Below are positions 1 through 4,986 of a DNA stretch of 7,232 nt, one piece after another. This stretch comes from Alphaproteobacteria bacterium (lineage in GTDB: Bacteria; Pseudomonadota; Alphaproteobacteria; RS24). Location of the stretch: the NCBI GenBank assembly GCA_028816945.1, contig JAPPQG010000211.1, positions 1-7,232 of the forward strand, read 5' to 3'. Both the position numbers and the translations under genes were made by a program. The notes below the pieces were generated by a model, which saw only the letters and a program-made list of their open reading frames with translations, was not told where the DNA came from and made no database searches. Each line of letters opens with the position of its first letter. Within the stretch, counting starts at the first letter, position 1.

Positions 1-50
1 ATGGTGGCGCGGTGGTAAGTGAAACAGCGATAGAGGATTTTGTCGCCTAG
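1..50 (+). CDS. C-terminal end of an upstream gene (partial)
   Basis: Read from position 3, an open frame of 15 codons runs to a TAG at 48-50, giving the peptide GGAVVSETAIEDFVA. The other two forward frames stop at once (TAA at 16, TGA at 20), so if a gene enters the window on this strand this is its frame. The fragment is too short to assign a family. It ends 215 bp before glmU, so it is probably a separate transcription unit, though read-through cannot be excluded. That it is coding at all is inferred from frame alone. Confidence 0.4.
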   Translation, partial: GGAVVSETAIEDFVA

Positions 51-120
51 TCTTTTATATTCTAGTTTGTATATTATTGGCTCTTATGTCTTGCACTCAT
101 TTAGCGTCAATATGTCAATA

Positions 121-152
121 TAGAGATTCGCAACAATAGAGATTCGTAACAT
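121..152. repeat. Two-copy 16-bp tandem repeat upstream of glmU
   Basis: The 10-mer TAGAGATTCG occurs at 121-130 and 137-146. The 16-bp units are TAGAGATTCGCAACAA and TAGAGATTCGTAACAT, which differ at two positions. The unit length gives no frame and nothing here is coding. It could be a slippage product or a paired protein-binding site about 1.5 helical turns apart; the sequence does not decide. Confidence 0.7.
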
Positions 153-187
153 TCCGCAAAATTGTTTGATTTTATGCCATACTAAAT

Positions 188-221
188 TGGGATAAAGTGG
201 GATATAAAGTAGGGCATAAAG
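188..221. repeat. Degenerate tandem repeat (three ATAAAG units) before glmU
   Basis: Three adjacent units, TGGGATAAAG (188-197), TGGGATATAAAG (198-209) and TAGGGCATAAAG (210-221), are variants of one 10-12 bp word. They end 44 bp before the glmU start. The same kind of unit fills the glmU-glmS gap, so the two spacers seem to have grown by the same process, probably replication slippage. Confidence 0.55.
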
Positions 222-265
222 TAAAATAATGTTGATAAAAAAGAGTCAGTAAGGGTCAAACCATT

Positions 266-1633
266 ATGACACAACAAACAGAATTTGCGACTATCATATT
301 AGCGGCGGGCAAAGGCACGCGCATGAAATCGGCTAAGCCGAAATCATTACATGAAATTGCAGGCCTGCCTATGATTGGCCATGCCATAAAGGCCGCACAA
401 GAAGCAACCGAATCCATTGCACCTATTATAGTCGTTATTTCTCCCGCCCAAGCGAGTGACACAAAATATGATATGCAAACTGTGATTAAACAGAGCGCGC
501 CACAAACCCAAATCGCGATTCAAGACAAACCATTAGGCAGTGCCGATGCGGTGCGGGCCGCTTTGCCCTTGCTGGATAATGTGAAGCGGGTTCTCATTAT
601 GTTTGGCGATACGCCACTTATTCGCCCCGCTGTGTTAAGCGAATTATTATCAAACCCCGCGCAACTAACCATACTTGGCTTTACCGTTGATGACCCAACG
701 GGCTATGGCCGCATTGTTTTAGAAAAGGATGCGCCTGTGCAGATTATCGAACATAAGGACACAGACGCCACAAGTCGCAAAATAAATCTTTGCAATGGTG
801 GGGCAATGGCGGTTGATGCGGATATATTGCTTGGCCTGATTGACGGTCTATCCAATGATAACGCGCAAAATGAGTATTGTTTGCCGGGCATTATTGAATT
901 GGCTGCCGCCCAAAATTATAAAATAGATCTCATTATGGGCAGTCATGAGGACGCGATGGGGGCGGATAGTCGGGCGGGCTTGGCGCGTGCCGAAGCCATA
1001 TTGCAAGCACGCTTGCGGGCAGGCTTTTTAGCCGAAGGCGTAAGCCTAATTGCGCCTGAGACGGTTTATTTTAGCCATGATACAATTATCGGCCAAGATG
1101 TGCTGATTGAGCCTTATTGCTTTTTTGGCCCGCAAACACGCATTGGCAATGGCACGATTATCAAAGCATTTAGCCATATTGAAGGTGCTGACATTGGCGA
1201 ACAGGCAATTATCGGGCCCTATGCCCGCTTGCGCCCCGGTACAAAATTAGCCAAGCATGTAAAAATTGGCAATTTCGTAGAAACAAAACAGGCTGAACTT
1301 GATGAAGGCGTGAAACTCAATCATTTATCTTATATCGGCGATGCACGCATAGGGGCGCATGCCAATATAGGCGCCGGCACAATCACTTGTAATTATGACG
1401 GCTTTAATAAACATATAACAGAAATCGGCGCGGGGGTTTTTATTGGCTCTAATAGCACGCTAATTGCCCCGATTAAAATTGACACAGGGGCTTATATTGG
1501 TGCAGGCTCAACGCTCAGTAAAAATGTCAAAGCCGATGTGCTTGCCCTGACCCGTGCACCTGTTAAACAAAAAGACGGCTGGGCGGCAGAATTTCGGACA
1601 ACACAGCAGAATAAAACAATAGAGAAAACATAG
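266..1633 (+). CDS. glmU: Bifunctional GlcNAc-1-P uridyltransferase / glucosamine-1-P acetyltransferase
   Basis: GlmU acetylates glucosamine-1-phosphate with acetyl-CoA, then joins the product to UTP to give UDP-GlcNAc in the cytoplasm. The 455-aa length matches the family (E. coli 456). The N-terminal pyrophosphorylase domain (about 5-235) shows the nucleotide-binding signature LAAGKGTRM (12-20) with PK at 25-26, GSADA at 91-95, the metal-site aspartate in FGD (D115), GYGR (146-149), E162 and N177. The C-terminal left-handed beta-helix (about 258-435) has hexapeptide-type repeats, ARLRPG (320-325), GNFVETK (335-341), the catalytic histidine in NHLSYIGD (H353), NIGAGT and NYDG (376-379). Two substitutions stand out: the usual Asn that helps hold Mg2+ in the VNNR/VNSR motif is Asp here (GADSR, D234), and the GTxHA motif reads GSADA. 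AAGGG at 251-255 supports the start. glmS follows 57 bp downstream, probably in one operon. Confidence 0.97.
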   Translation: MTQQTEFATIILAAGKGTRMKSAKPKSLHEIAGLPMIGHAIKAAQEATESIAPIIVVISPAQASDTKYDMQTVIKQSAPQTQIAIQDKPLGSADAVRAALPLLDNVKRVLIMFGDTPLIRPAVLSELLSNPAQLTILGFTVDDPTGYGRIVLEKDAPVQIIEHKDTDATSRKINLCNGGAMAVDADILLGLIDGLSNDNAQNEYCLPGIIELAAAQNYKIDLIMGSHEDAMGADSRAGLARAEAILQARLRAGFLAEGVSLIAPETVYFSHDTIIGQDVLIEPYCFFGPQTRIGNGTIIKAFSHIEGADIGEQAIIGPYARLRPGTKLAKHVKIGNFVETKQAELDEGVKLNHLSYIGDARIGAHANIGAGTITCNYDGFNKHITEIGAGVFIGSNSTLIAPIKIDTGAYIGAGSTLSKNVKADVLALTRAPVKQKDGWAAEFRTTQQNKTIEKT

Positions 1634-1681
1634 ATAAAGCATAAATAAAACATAGGTAAATATAGGCAAATATAGGTAAAG
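1629..1681. repeat. Degenerate ~11-bp tandem repeat in the glmU-glmS gap
   Basis: Five adjoining units, CATAGATAAAG (1629-1639), CATAAATAAAA (1640-1650), CATAGGTAAAT (1651-1661), ATAGGCAAAT (1662-1671) and ATAGGTAAAG (1672-1681), account for nearly the whole gap. The first unit contains the glmU stop codon TAG (1631-1633). The last provides the AAGG that may serve glmS as a weak ribosome-binding site. No hairpin or T-run terminator is seen, which fits co-transcription of glmU and glmS. Confidence 0.65.
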
Positions 1682-1690
1682 GTTAAGAAC

Positions 1691-3517
1691 ATGTGTGGAA
1701 TTGTTGGCATTATTGGCACACGCGACGCCGCGCCGCTTATTCTGGAAGCCCTAAAACGGCTCGAATATCGCGGCTATGATAGTGCAGGCATTGCGACCAT
1801 TCACGACAAAACCCTCACGCGGCGGCGGGCAAGTGGCAAACTCAATAAGCTAGAAAGCATTATTAACAAAACACCCTTACAAGGTACAGTCGGCATAGGC
1901 CATACACGCTGGGCGACGCATGGCCTCCCCAATGAACAAAACGCCCACCCGCATGGAACAGAAAAAATTGCTGTTGTGCATAATGGGATTATTGAAAATT
2001 TCCGCGCCTTGAAAAAAATGTTAGAAAATAAGGGCATAAAATTTGAAACCGAAACCGATACAGAAGTTATTGTGCATCTTTATACGGATTATTTGGCACA
2101 GACAAAAGACCCGCTAGAAGCCGCCCGTGCCACCTTTAATTGCCTAGAAGGAGCGTTTGCGATTGGCTTAATTTTAGCCAATGATGAGAATCGTATTATT
2201 GTTGCCCGCAAAGGCAGCCCCCTTGCGATTGGACATGGGGAGGGTGAAATGTTTATTGGCTCAGACGCATTTTCCCTAGCCCCCTTAACGAATAAAATTA
2301 CCTATTTAGAGGATGGGGATTGGGCGTCTATATCACGCGACAAGGTGGCGATTTATACAGAAGACGGCAAGCCTGTGCAACGCGCCCAGCAATCTGTTGA
2401 TGCCTCCATTGCCTTAATCGATAAAGGCGGTCATAAGCATTTTATGGCAAAAGAGATATTCGAGCAGCCCGAAGTCATTTCCCATACATTTACGCATTAT
2501 GTTGATAGTATAAATGAAACAATATGTTTGCCGCGCTTGCCCTTTGCGCTAGGTGACATATCGCGCATTAGTTTTATTGCCTGCGGCACAGCCTATTATG
2601 CCGCTATGGTTGCCAAAACATGGGTTGAAAAATTAGCACAAATACCAGCCGATTTTGATATTGCCTCAGAATTCCGCTACCGCACGGCATTGGCTGACAA
2701 AACCAGTCTAGCCGTTTTTATCTCCCAATCGGGCGAGACGGCAGATACATTAGCCGCCCTAAAACATTGTAAAGAAAATAACATTAAAACGCTTGCCATT
2801 GTCAATGTGCCAGAAAGTTCCATGACGCGCATGGCAGATATTACTTTGCCAATTTTTGCTGGGCCGGAAATTGGCGTTGCCTCGACAAAAGCCTTTACTT
2901 GCCAACTTGCTGTTTTGCTCAGTCTTGCTGTTGCCATAGGCAAGGCACGGGGGCTTATTGATAAAGATAAAGAACGGGAAATTGTCCATAATATGCTGAC
3001 CGCCCCCCGCATTGCGACTGAAATTCTTAAATTAAACGAACAAATTGAAGAGGTTGCGATTCAACATTTAGCGCAAGCCAAAAATGCCATTTATATTGGC
3101 CGACAAACAATGTATGCGTTGGCTTTGGAGGGTGCGCTGAAACTAAAAGAAATCTCTTATATTCACGCCGAAGGCTTTGCCTCAGGCGAACTCAAACACG
3201 GCTCAATCGCTTTGATTGATGAATATGTGCCAGTCATTACACTAGCCCCAAGCGATGCTTTATTTGAAAAAACAATTTCTAATATGCAGGAAGTCATGGC
3301 ACGCAAAGGCACAGCACTCCTTATAACCGATAAACAGGGGGCGATGAAAGGCAGTGAAGGCACAGCCGCCCATTTATGCCTGCCCGATATGGCACCTCTG
3401 CTAACACCCCTCTTTTACGCCATACCCCTACAATTACTTGCCTACCATACAGCAGTCGCCAAAGGCACAGATGTCGACCAACCCCGCAACCTTGCAAAAT
3501 CTGTTACTGTGGAGTAA
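1691..3517 (+). CDS. glmS: Glutamine--fructose-6-phosphate aminotransferase (isomerizing)
   Basis: GlmS converts fructose-6-phosphate and glutamine to glucosamine-6-phosphate, the entry step to amino-sugar synthesis; with GlmU next to it the locus covers most of the route to UDP-GlcNAc. It is 608 aa, the family's full length. The N-terminal class II glutaminase domain starts MCGIVGI, with Cys2 as nucleophile after Met removal, and has GHTRWATHG (70-78), HNG (97-99) and TDTE (122-125). Two SIS sugar-isomerase domains follow: CGTAYYA (298-304), SQSGETADT (345-353) and GVASTKAFT (395-403), then EGALKLKEISYIHAE (480-494). The tail DVDQPRNLAKSVTVE ends with the active-site lysine K603. The start is fixed by the catalytic Cys2. 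The last 30 bp of the gene recur 470 bp downstream (see the repeats). There is no glmS ribozyme in the leader. Confidence 0.98.
   Translation: MCGIVGIIGTRDAAPLILEALKRLEYRGYDSAGIATIHDKTLTRRRASGKLNKLESIINKTPLQGTVGIGHTRWATHGLPNEQNAHPHGTEKIAVVHNGIIENFRALKKMLENKGIKFETETDTEVIVHLYTDYLAQTKDPLEAARATFNCLEGAFAIGLILANDENRIIVARKGSPLAIGHGEGEMFIGSDAFSLAPLTNKITYLEDGDWASISRDKVAIYTEDGKPVQRAQQSVDASIALIDKGGHKHFMAKEIFEQPEVISHTFTHYVDSINETICLPRLPFALGDISRISFIACGTAYYAAMVAKTWVEKLAQIPADFDIASEFRYRTALADKTSLAVFISQSGETADTLAALKHCKENNIKTLAIVNVPESSMTRMADITLPIFAGPEIGVASTKAFTCQLAVLLSLAVAIGKARGLIDKDKEREIVHNMLTAPRIATEILKLNEQIEEVAIQHLAQAKNAIYIGRQTMYALALEGALKLKEISYIHAEGFASGELKHGSIALIDEYVPVITLAPSDALFEKTISNMQEVMARKGTALLITDKQGAMKGSEGTAAHLCLPDMAPLLTPLFYAIPLQLLAYHTAVAKGTDVDQPRNLAKSVTVE
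3488..3517 (+). repeat. Direct repeat copy 1: last 30 bp of glmS
   Basis: This stretch encodes GlmS residues N600-E608 and the stop. It matches 3958-3987 at 28 of 30 positions; the differences are T3502 against G3972 and G3514 against A3984. Both are third-codon changes (Ser TCT/TCG and Glu GAG/GAA), so both copies encode NLAKSVTVE plus TAA. Upstream, CGACCAACCC (3475-3484) recurs at 3935-3944, so the duplication once reached further into glmS. It may be an attachment-site-like left end of an insertion. Confidence 0.9.
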
Positions 3518-3526
3518 ATTATTGCT

Positions 3527-3922
3527 ATGACTAATACACAATTAAAAAATAAATTGATAATATTGACTCTATTTCTTTTAACAGGATGTGCTGGTATCCA
3601 AACAGACGCATACTATTCTAGGGTGTCACCAGAAGTAATAAAGGTTAAGTTTGAAGGCAAAACCTTTTTAGTAAGAGATGACTTAGGAAGATCAGCCGCA
3701 TTTTTAACAGAAAGCTACGGCGTAGATATGGCAAAGGCTTTCTTTGAAGGACTAACCCTCACTCTTGTTGATCTAACTGCTCCTGTATTGTTATTTGAAG
3801 GAGCAATGCAAAATTATTTAGATGAATATAAAGTAGTCGATTGCTCAATAATTCGATCAAATTTCATATCTGATGGTCTTGGTGGAGGTTTAGGATATGA
3901 AATGTTTTATAAATGCGAATAA
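3527..3922 (+). CDS. Predicted outer-membrane lipoprotein of unknown function
   Basis: This is a 131-aa protein whose family I do not recognise. The N-terminus is a type II signal peptide: Lys7 and Lys9, a hydrophobic run from L10, and the lipobox LTGC with the lipidated cysteine at C21. The +2 residue is Ala, so Lol sorting to the outer membrane is expected by analogy with E. coli. The mature part of about 111 residues has a hydrophobic stretch (about 77-92), a glycine-rich GLGGGLGYE (117-125), and Cys at 106 and 130 that could form a disulfide in the periplasm. It starts 9 bp after the glmS stop; the best ribosome-binding site is GGAG (3511-3514), inside the last glmS codons and 12 nt from the ATG, so translation may be coupled to glmS. 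Its codons are richer in A/T than its neighbours'. It lies between two copies of the glmS tail, which suggests acquisition. Confidence 0.8.
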   Translation: MTNTQLKNKLIILTLFLLTGCAGIQTDAYYSRVSPEVIKVKFEGKTFLVRDDLGRSAAFLTESYGVDMAKAFFEGLTLTLVDLTAPVLLFEGAMQNYLDEYKVVDCSIIRSNFISDGLGGGLGYEMFYKCE

Positions 3923-3924
3923 AA

Positions 3925-3957
3925 GGTTGGGTTACGACCAACCCATAACTGAGTTAT
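3925..3957 (+). other. Two adjacent small hairpins after the lipoprotein gene
   Basis: GGTTGG (3925-3930) pairs with CCAACC (3938-3943) around a 7-nt loop. Right after it, ATAACT-G-AGTTAT (3945-3957) is a perfect inverted repeat of 13 bp. No T-run follows either, so neither is a classic intrinsic terminator, though they could slow 3' decay. The first hairpin's right arm lies in the relic of glmS codons for Asp-Gln-Pro, and the 13-bp palindrome takes the place of the Arg599 codon in the decayed copy. Confidence 0.4.
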
Positions 3958-3987
3958 AACCTTGCAAAATCGGTTACTGTGGAATAA
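3935..3987 (+). pseudogene. Relic of the glmS 3' end (repeat copy 2)
   Basis: CGACCAACCC (3935-3944) and the 30 bp at 3958-3987 correspond to glmS 3475-3484 and 3488-3517. Between them the single codon CGC of glmS is replaced by a 13-bp palindrome (3945-3957), a net gain of 10 bp that breaks the frame. The last nine codons and stop still read NLAKSVTVE with only two synonymous changes. Upstream of 3935 similarity to glmS fades (only AAAGG and scattered bases match). This is either the displaced original glmS end or the far attachment-like end of an insertion. Confidence 0.75.
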
Positions 3988-4005
3988 CAGAGTAGGGTGG
4001 TTGTA

Positions 4006-4028
4006 TAGGTGGTAAGCCTTGATACCTA
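4006..4028. terminator. Weak hairpin between the glmS relic and the small lipoprotein gene
   Basis: TAGGT (4006-4010) and ACCTA (4024-4028) are perfect 5-bp arms, and G-T and A-T pairs can extend the stem inwards with one mismatch. It lies between the converging lipoprotein gene (minus strand, ending 4033) and the glmS relic, where a two-way terminator would be expected. There is no T-tract on either side, so this is a guess from position and pairing. Confidence 0.2.
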
Positions 4029-4032
4029 GTAT

Positions 4033-4140
4033 CTAAATCCCCGGTATTATGGGAACGTCACAGGCGGTTAATAATAGGCTGGATAGAATAAGCACAGTTA
4101 GGGTGAAAAGGGCAGAATAGAAAGATTTGCGTTGCAACAT
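4033..4140 (-). CDS. Very small lipoprotein (35 aa)
   Basis: Read on the minus strand, ATG at 4140-4138 opens a 35-codon frame ending in TAG (4035-4033). The product begins MLQRKSFYSA, has a hydrophobic segment (about residues 10-26) and a lipobox LTAC with Cys27, leaving a mature lipopeptide of only nine residues, CDVPIIPGI. A strong ribosome-binding site, AGGAG (4152-4148), lies 7 nt before the ATG. An in-frame ATG at 4155 is possible but overlaps that site. Asp at +2 after the lipid-bearing cysteine would keep it in the inner membrane if the E. coli sorting rule holds. Tiny lipoproteins of this build (entericidin-like or LptM-like) are known in proteobacteria, but I cannot tie this one to a family. 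A possible promoter (TTGCAA, 16 bp, TAATAG) lies upstream. Confidence 0.65.
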   Translation of the reverse strand: MLQRKSFYSALFTLTVLILSSLLLTACDVPIIPGI

Positions 4141-4172
4141 AGGGCTACTCCTCATAAAATAAAACTTGCCGT

Positions 4173-4200
4173 CTATTAGCACAATTTGCTAACATTGCAA
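4173..4200 (-). promoter_or_regulatory. Possible promoter of the small lipoprotein gene, with palindromic operator
   Basis: On the minus strand a -35-like TTGCAA (4200-4195) is followed after 16 bp by a -10-like TAATAG (4178-4173). A perfect inverted repeat TTAGCA-CAATT-TGCTAA (4176-4192) fills the spacer and overlaps the -10, where a repressor would be expected to bind. All this is read from base patterns only. Confidence 0.35.
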
Positions 4201-4225
4201 GCATAAAGCGTCATAAATTACCAAT

Positions 4226-4254
4226 TTGACTGATAATATAAGTGAAAGGCATAA
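4226..4254 (+). promoter_or_regulatory. Possible promoter of the DUF502 gene
   Basis: TTGACT (4226-4231) and GCATAA (4249-4254) stand 17 bp apart just before the ATG at 4264. Transcription would start almost at the start codon, giving a nearly leaderless mRNA; that agrees with the lack of a well-spaced Shine-Dalgarno (AAAGG at 4245-4249 is 14 nt away). The -10 is a poor match, so confidence is low. Confidence 0.25.
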
Positions 4255-4263
4255 ACCCCTCCC

Positions 4264-4917
4264 ATGACTGACCCATTAACAAAAGAGGCAAAGCCCCGCC
4301 GCACACTGCTTGGCATTTTGCGAACATATTTCCTAACTGGTCTTGTCGTAACAGGGCCAATCGGCATAACCATATTGCTAATTAGTTGGATTATTGGCCT
4401 GCTGGATGGTTGGTTCAAGCCGCTCATTCCGAATCGCTATGAACAATATTTGCCCTCAGATATTCCGGGCGTTGGGCTAATTGTTGCTTTGGTTATTATA
4501 TTGGTCGTTGGCGGGCTGACAGCGAATTTTCTGGGCCGCGCCCTTGTGCGTTATAGCGATAAAGTCATTACGCAAATGCCCGGCGTTGGGGTCGTCTATA
4601 ATGCGTTGCGCCAAATATTTAAGGCAGCAGTGCGCAATAGTGAGCGGTCTTTCTCGCAAGTCGTCTTATTTGAATATCCCCGCAAAGGCATATGGGCGAT
4701 TGGTTTTGTCACCAATGAAATTGAAGGGCAAATTGGCGATGCAGTCGGCGAAGAGACAGTGTCTATTTTCTTACCCACAACGCCAAACCCAACTTCGGGC
4801 TTTTTGCTCTTTTTGCCTCGTAGCGAACTTATTGTTCTCAATATGACAGTCGAAGAAGGCGCCCGCCTCATTATTTCCGCAGGCATGTCCTCACAAGAAC
4901 CCCCTGATCCCTCATAG
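4264..4917 (+). CDS. DUF502 / COV1-like membrane protein
   Basis: This 217-aa protein matches the DUF502 family (bacterial relatives of plant COV1), whose function in bacteria is not established. It has a basic N-terminus (KEAKPRR, 7-13), a first membrane helix (about 22-47, containing the family-typical TGPIGIT), a second helix (about 69-90) and a soluble C-terminal half. Family-like stretches include PGVGVVYNALRQ (106-117), LPTTPNPTSGFLLFLPR (170-186) and MTVEEGARLIISAGM (194-208). Two helices would leave the C-terminal domain on the same side as the N-terminus, probably the cytoplasm. In Alphaproteobacteria members often lie by glmS and recG, as here. It converges on recG with 65 bp between the stops. 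The start is supported by the family N-terminus but has only a weak ribosome-binding site. Confidence 0.88.
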   Translation: MTDPLTKEAKPRRTLLGILRTYFLTGLVVTGPIGITILLISWIIGLLDGWFKPLIPNRYEQYLPSDIPGVGLIVALVIILVVGGLTANFLGRALVRYSDKVITQMPGVGVVYNALRQIFKAAVRNSERSFSQVVLFEYPRKGIWAIGFVTNEIEGQIGDAVGEETVSIFLPTTPNPTSGFLLFLPRSELIVLNMTVEEGARLIISAGMSSQEPPDPS

Positions 4918-4949
4918 AGACTTGCACCTATTTAGCATAATGTACTAGA

Positions 4950-4970
4950 TAGGCCAAACGCGTTAGCCTA
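4950..4970. terminator. Possible two-way terminator hairpin between the DUF502 gene and recG
   Basis: TAGGC (4950-4954) and GCCTA (4966-4970) pair perfectly; after one C/A mismatch two more A-T pairs extend the stem, leaving the loop ACGCG. It sits in the 65-bp gap where two converging genes need to end. Neither strand has a T-run after the stem, so it is at best an atypical terminator. Confidence 0.35.
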
Positions 4971-4986
4971 ACCTAACCTAGCTTAA
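4967..4986. repeat. CCTAA pentamer repeat overlapping the recG stop
   Basis: Four successive pentamers, CCTAA, CCTAA, CCTAG and CTTAA, run from the end of the hairpin into the recG stop codon (TAA, 4985-4983 on the minus strand). It is too short to class beyond a slippage-type microsatellite. Confidence 0.45.

Larger units (their letters stand above)
51..265. promoter_or_regulatory. AT-rich glmU upstream region with short repeats
   Basis: This 215-bp spacer has no convincing ORF. It holds a doubled heptamer GTCAATA (106-112 and 114-120), a two-copy 16-bp tandem repeat (121-152), and three imperfect copies of a TGGGATAAAG-like unit (188-221). The ribosome-binding site of glmU is probably AAGGG at 251-255, 10 nt before the ATG. 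The glmU promoter should lie here, but I see no -35/-10 pair good enough to place it. Confidence 0.45.
3488..3957 (+). mobile_element. Putative inserted module in the glmS 3' end carrying a lipoprotein gene
   Basis: A 470-bp unit runs from copy 1 of the repeated glmS tail to just before copy 2 and holds one gene, an AT-rich lipoprotein. Many integrated islands recombine into the 3' end of a conserved gene and bring a replacement end, leaving a displaced copy at the far side; the arrangement here has that form. The cargo gene's codon use (ATA, AGA, GGA frequent) differs from glmS (GGC, CGC frequent), which fits transfer. There is no integrase or transposase gene and no transposon terminal inverted repeats, so this would be a remnant or a small passenger. 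A local tandem duplication or homologous recombination with a strain carrying a different gene downstream of glmS could give the same picture. Confidence 0.45.

Noticed and set aside
121..152. CRISPR repeats
   Set aside because: There are only two adjoining 16-bp copies with no spacers and no cas genes.
1634..1690. glmS ribozyme/riboswitch in the glmS leader
   Set aside because: That element is typical of Firmicutes and needs well over 100 nt of structured leader. The 57-bp gap is an AT-rich tandem repeat without such structure.
2677..3012. 111-codon minus-strand frame opposite glmS
   Set aside because: It is antisense to the SIS domains of glmS, with no recognisable domain or signal; it is a coding-strand shadow.
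3925..3960. Integron attC site after the lipoprotein gene (hairpins next to a single cassette-like gene)
   Set aside because: No pair of RYYYAAC and GTTRRRY core sites is found; GTTATAA and GTTACGA do not fit. The hairpins overlap a relic of glmS instead.
3488..3987. Tn7 or Tn7-like insertion at attTn7
   Set aside because: Tn7 inserts downstream of glmS, leaves one glmS tail and a 5-bp target duplication, and has defined terminal repeats. Here the glmS coding tail itself is duplicated over 30 bp and no Tn7 ends or tns genes are present.
4544..4846. 100-codon forward frame inside the DUF502 gene
   Set aside because: It is a shifted-frame shadow of a well-supported membrane protein gene. It has no family features and no ribosome-binding site of its own.
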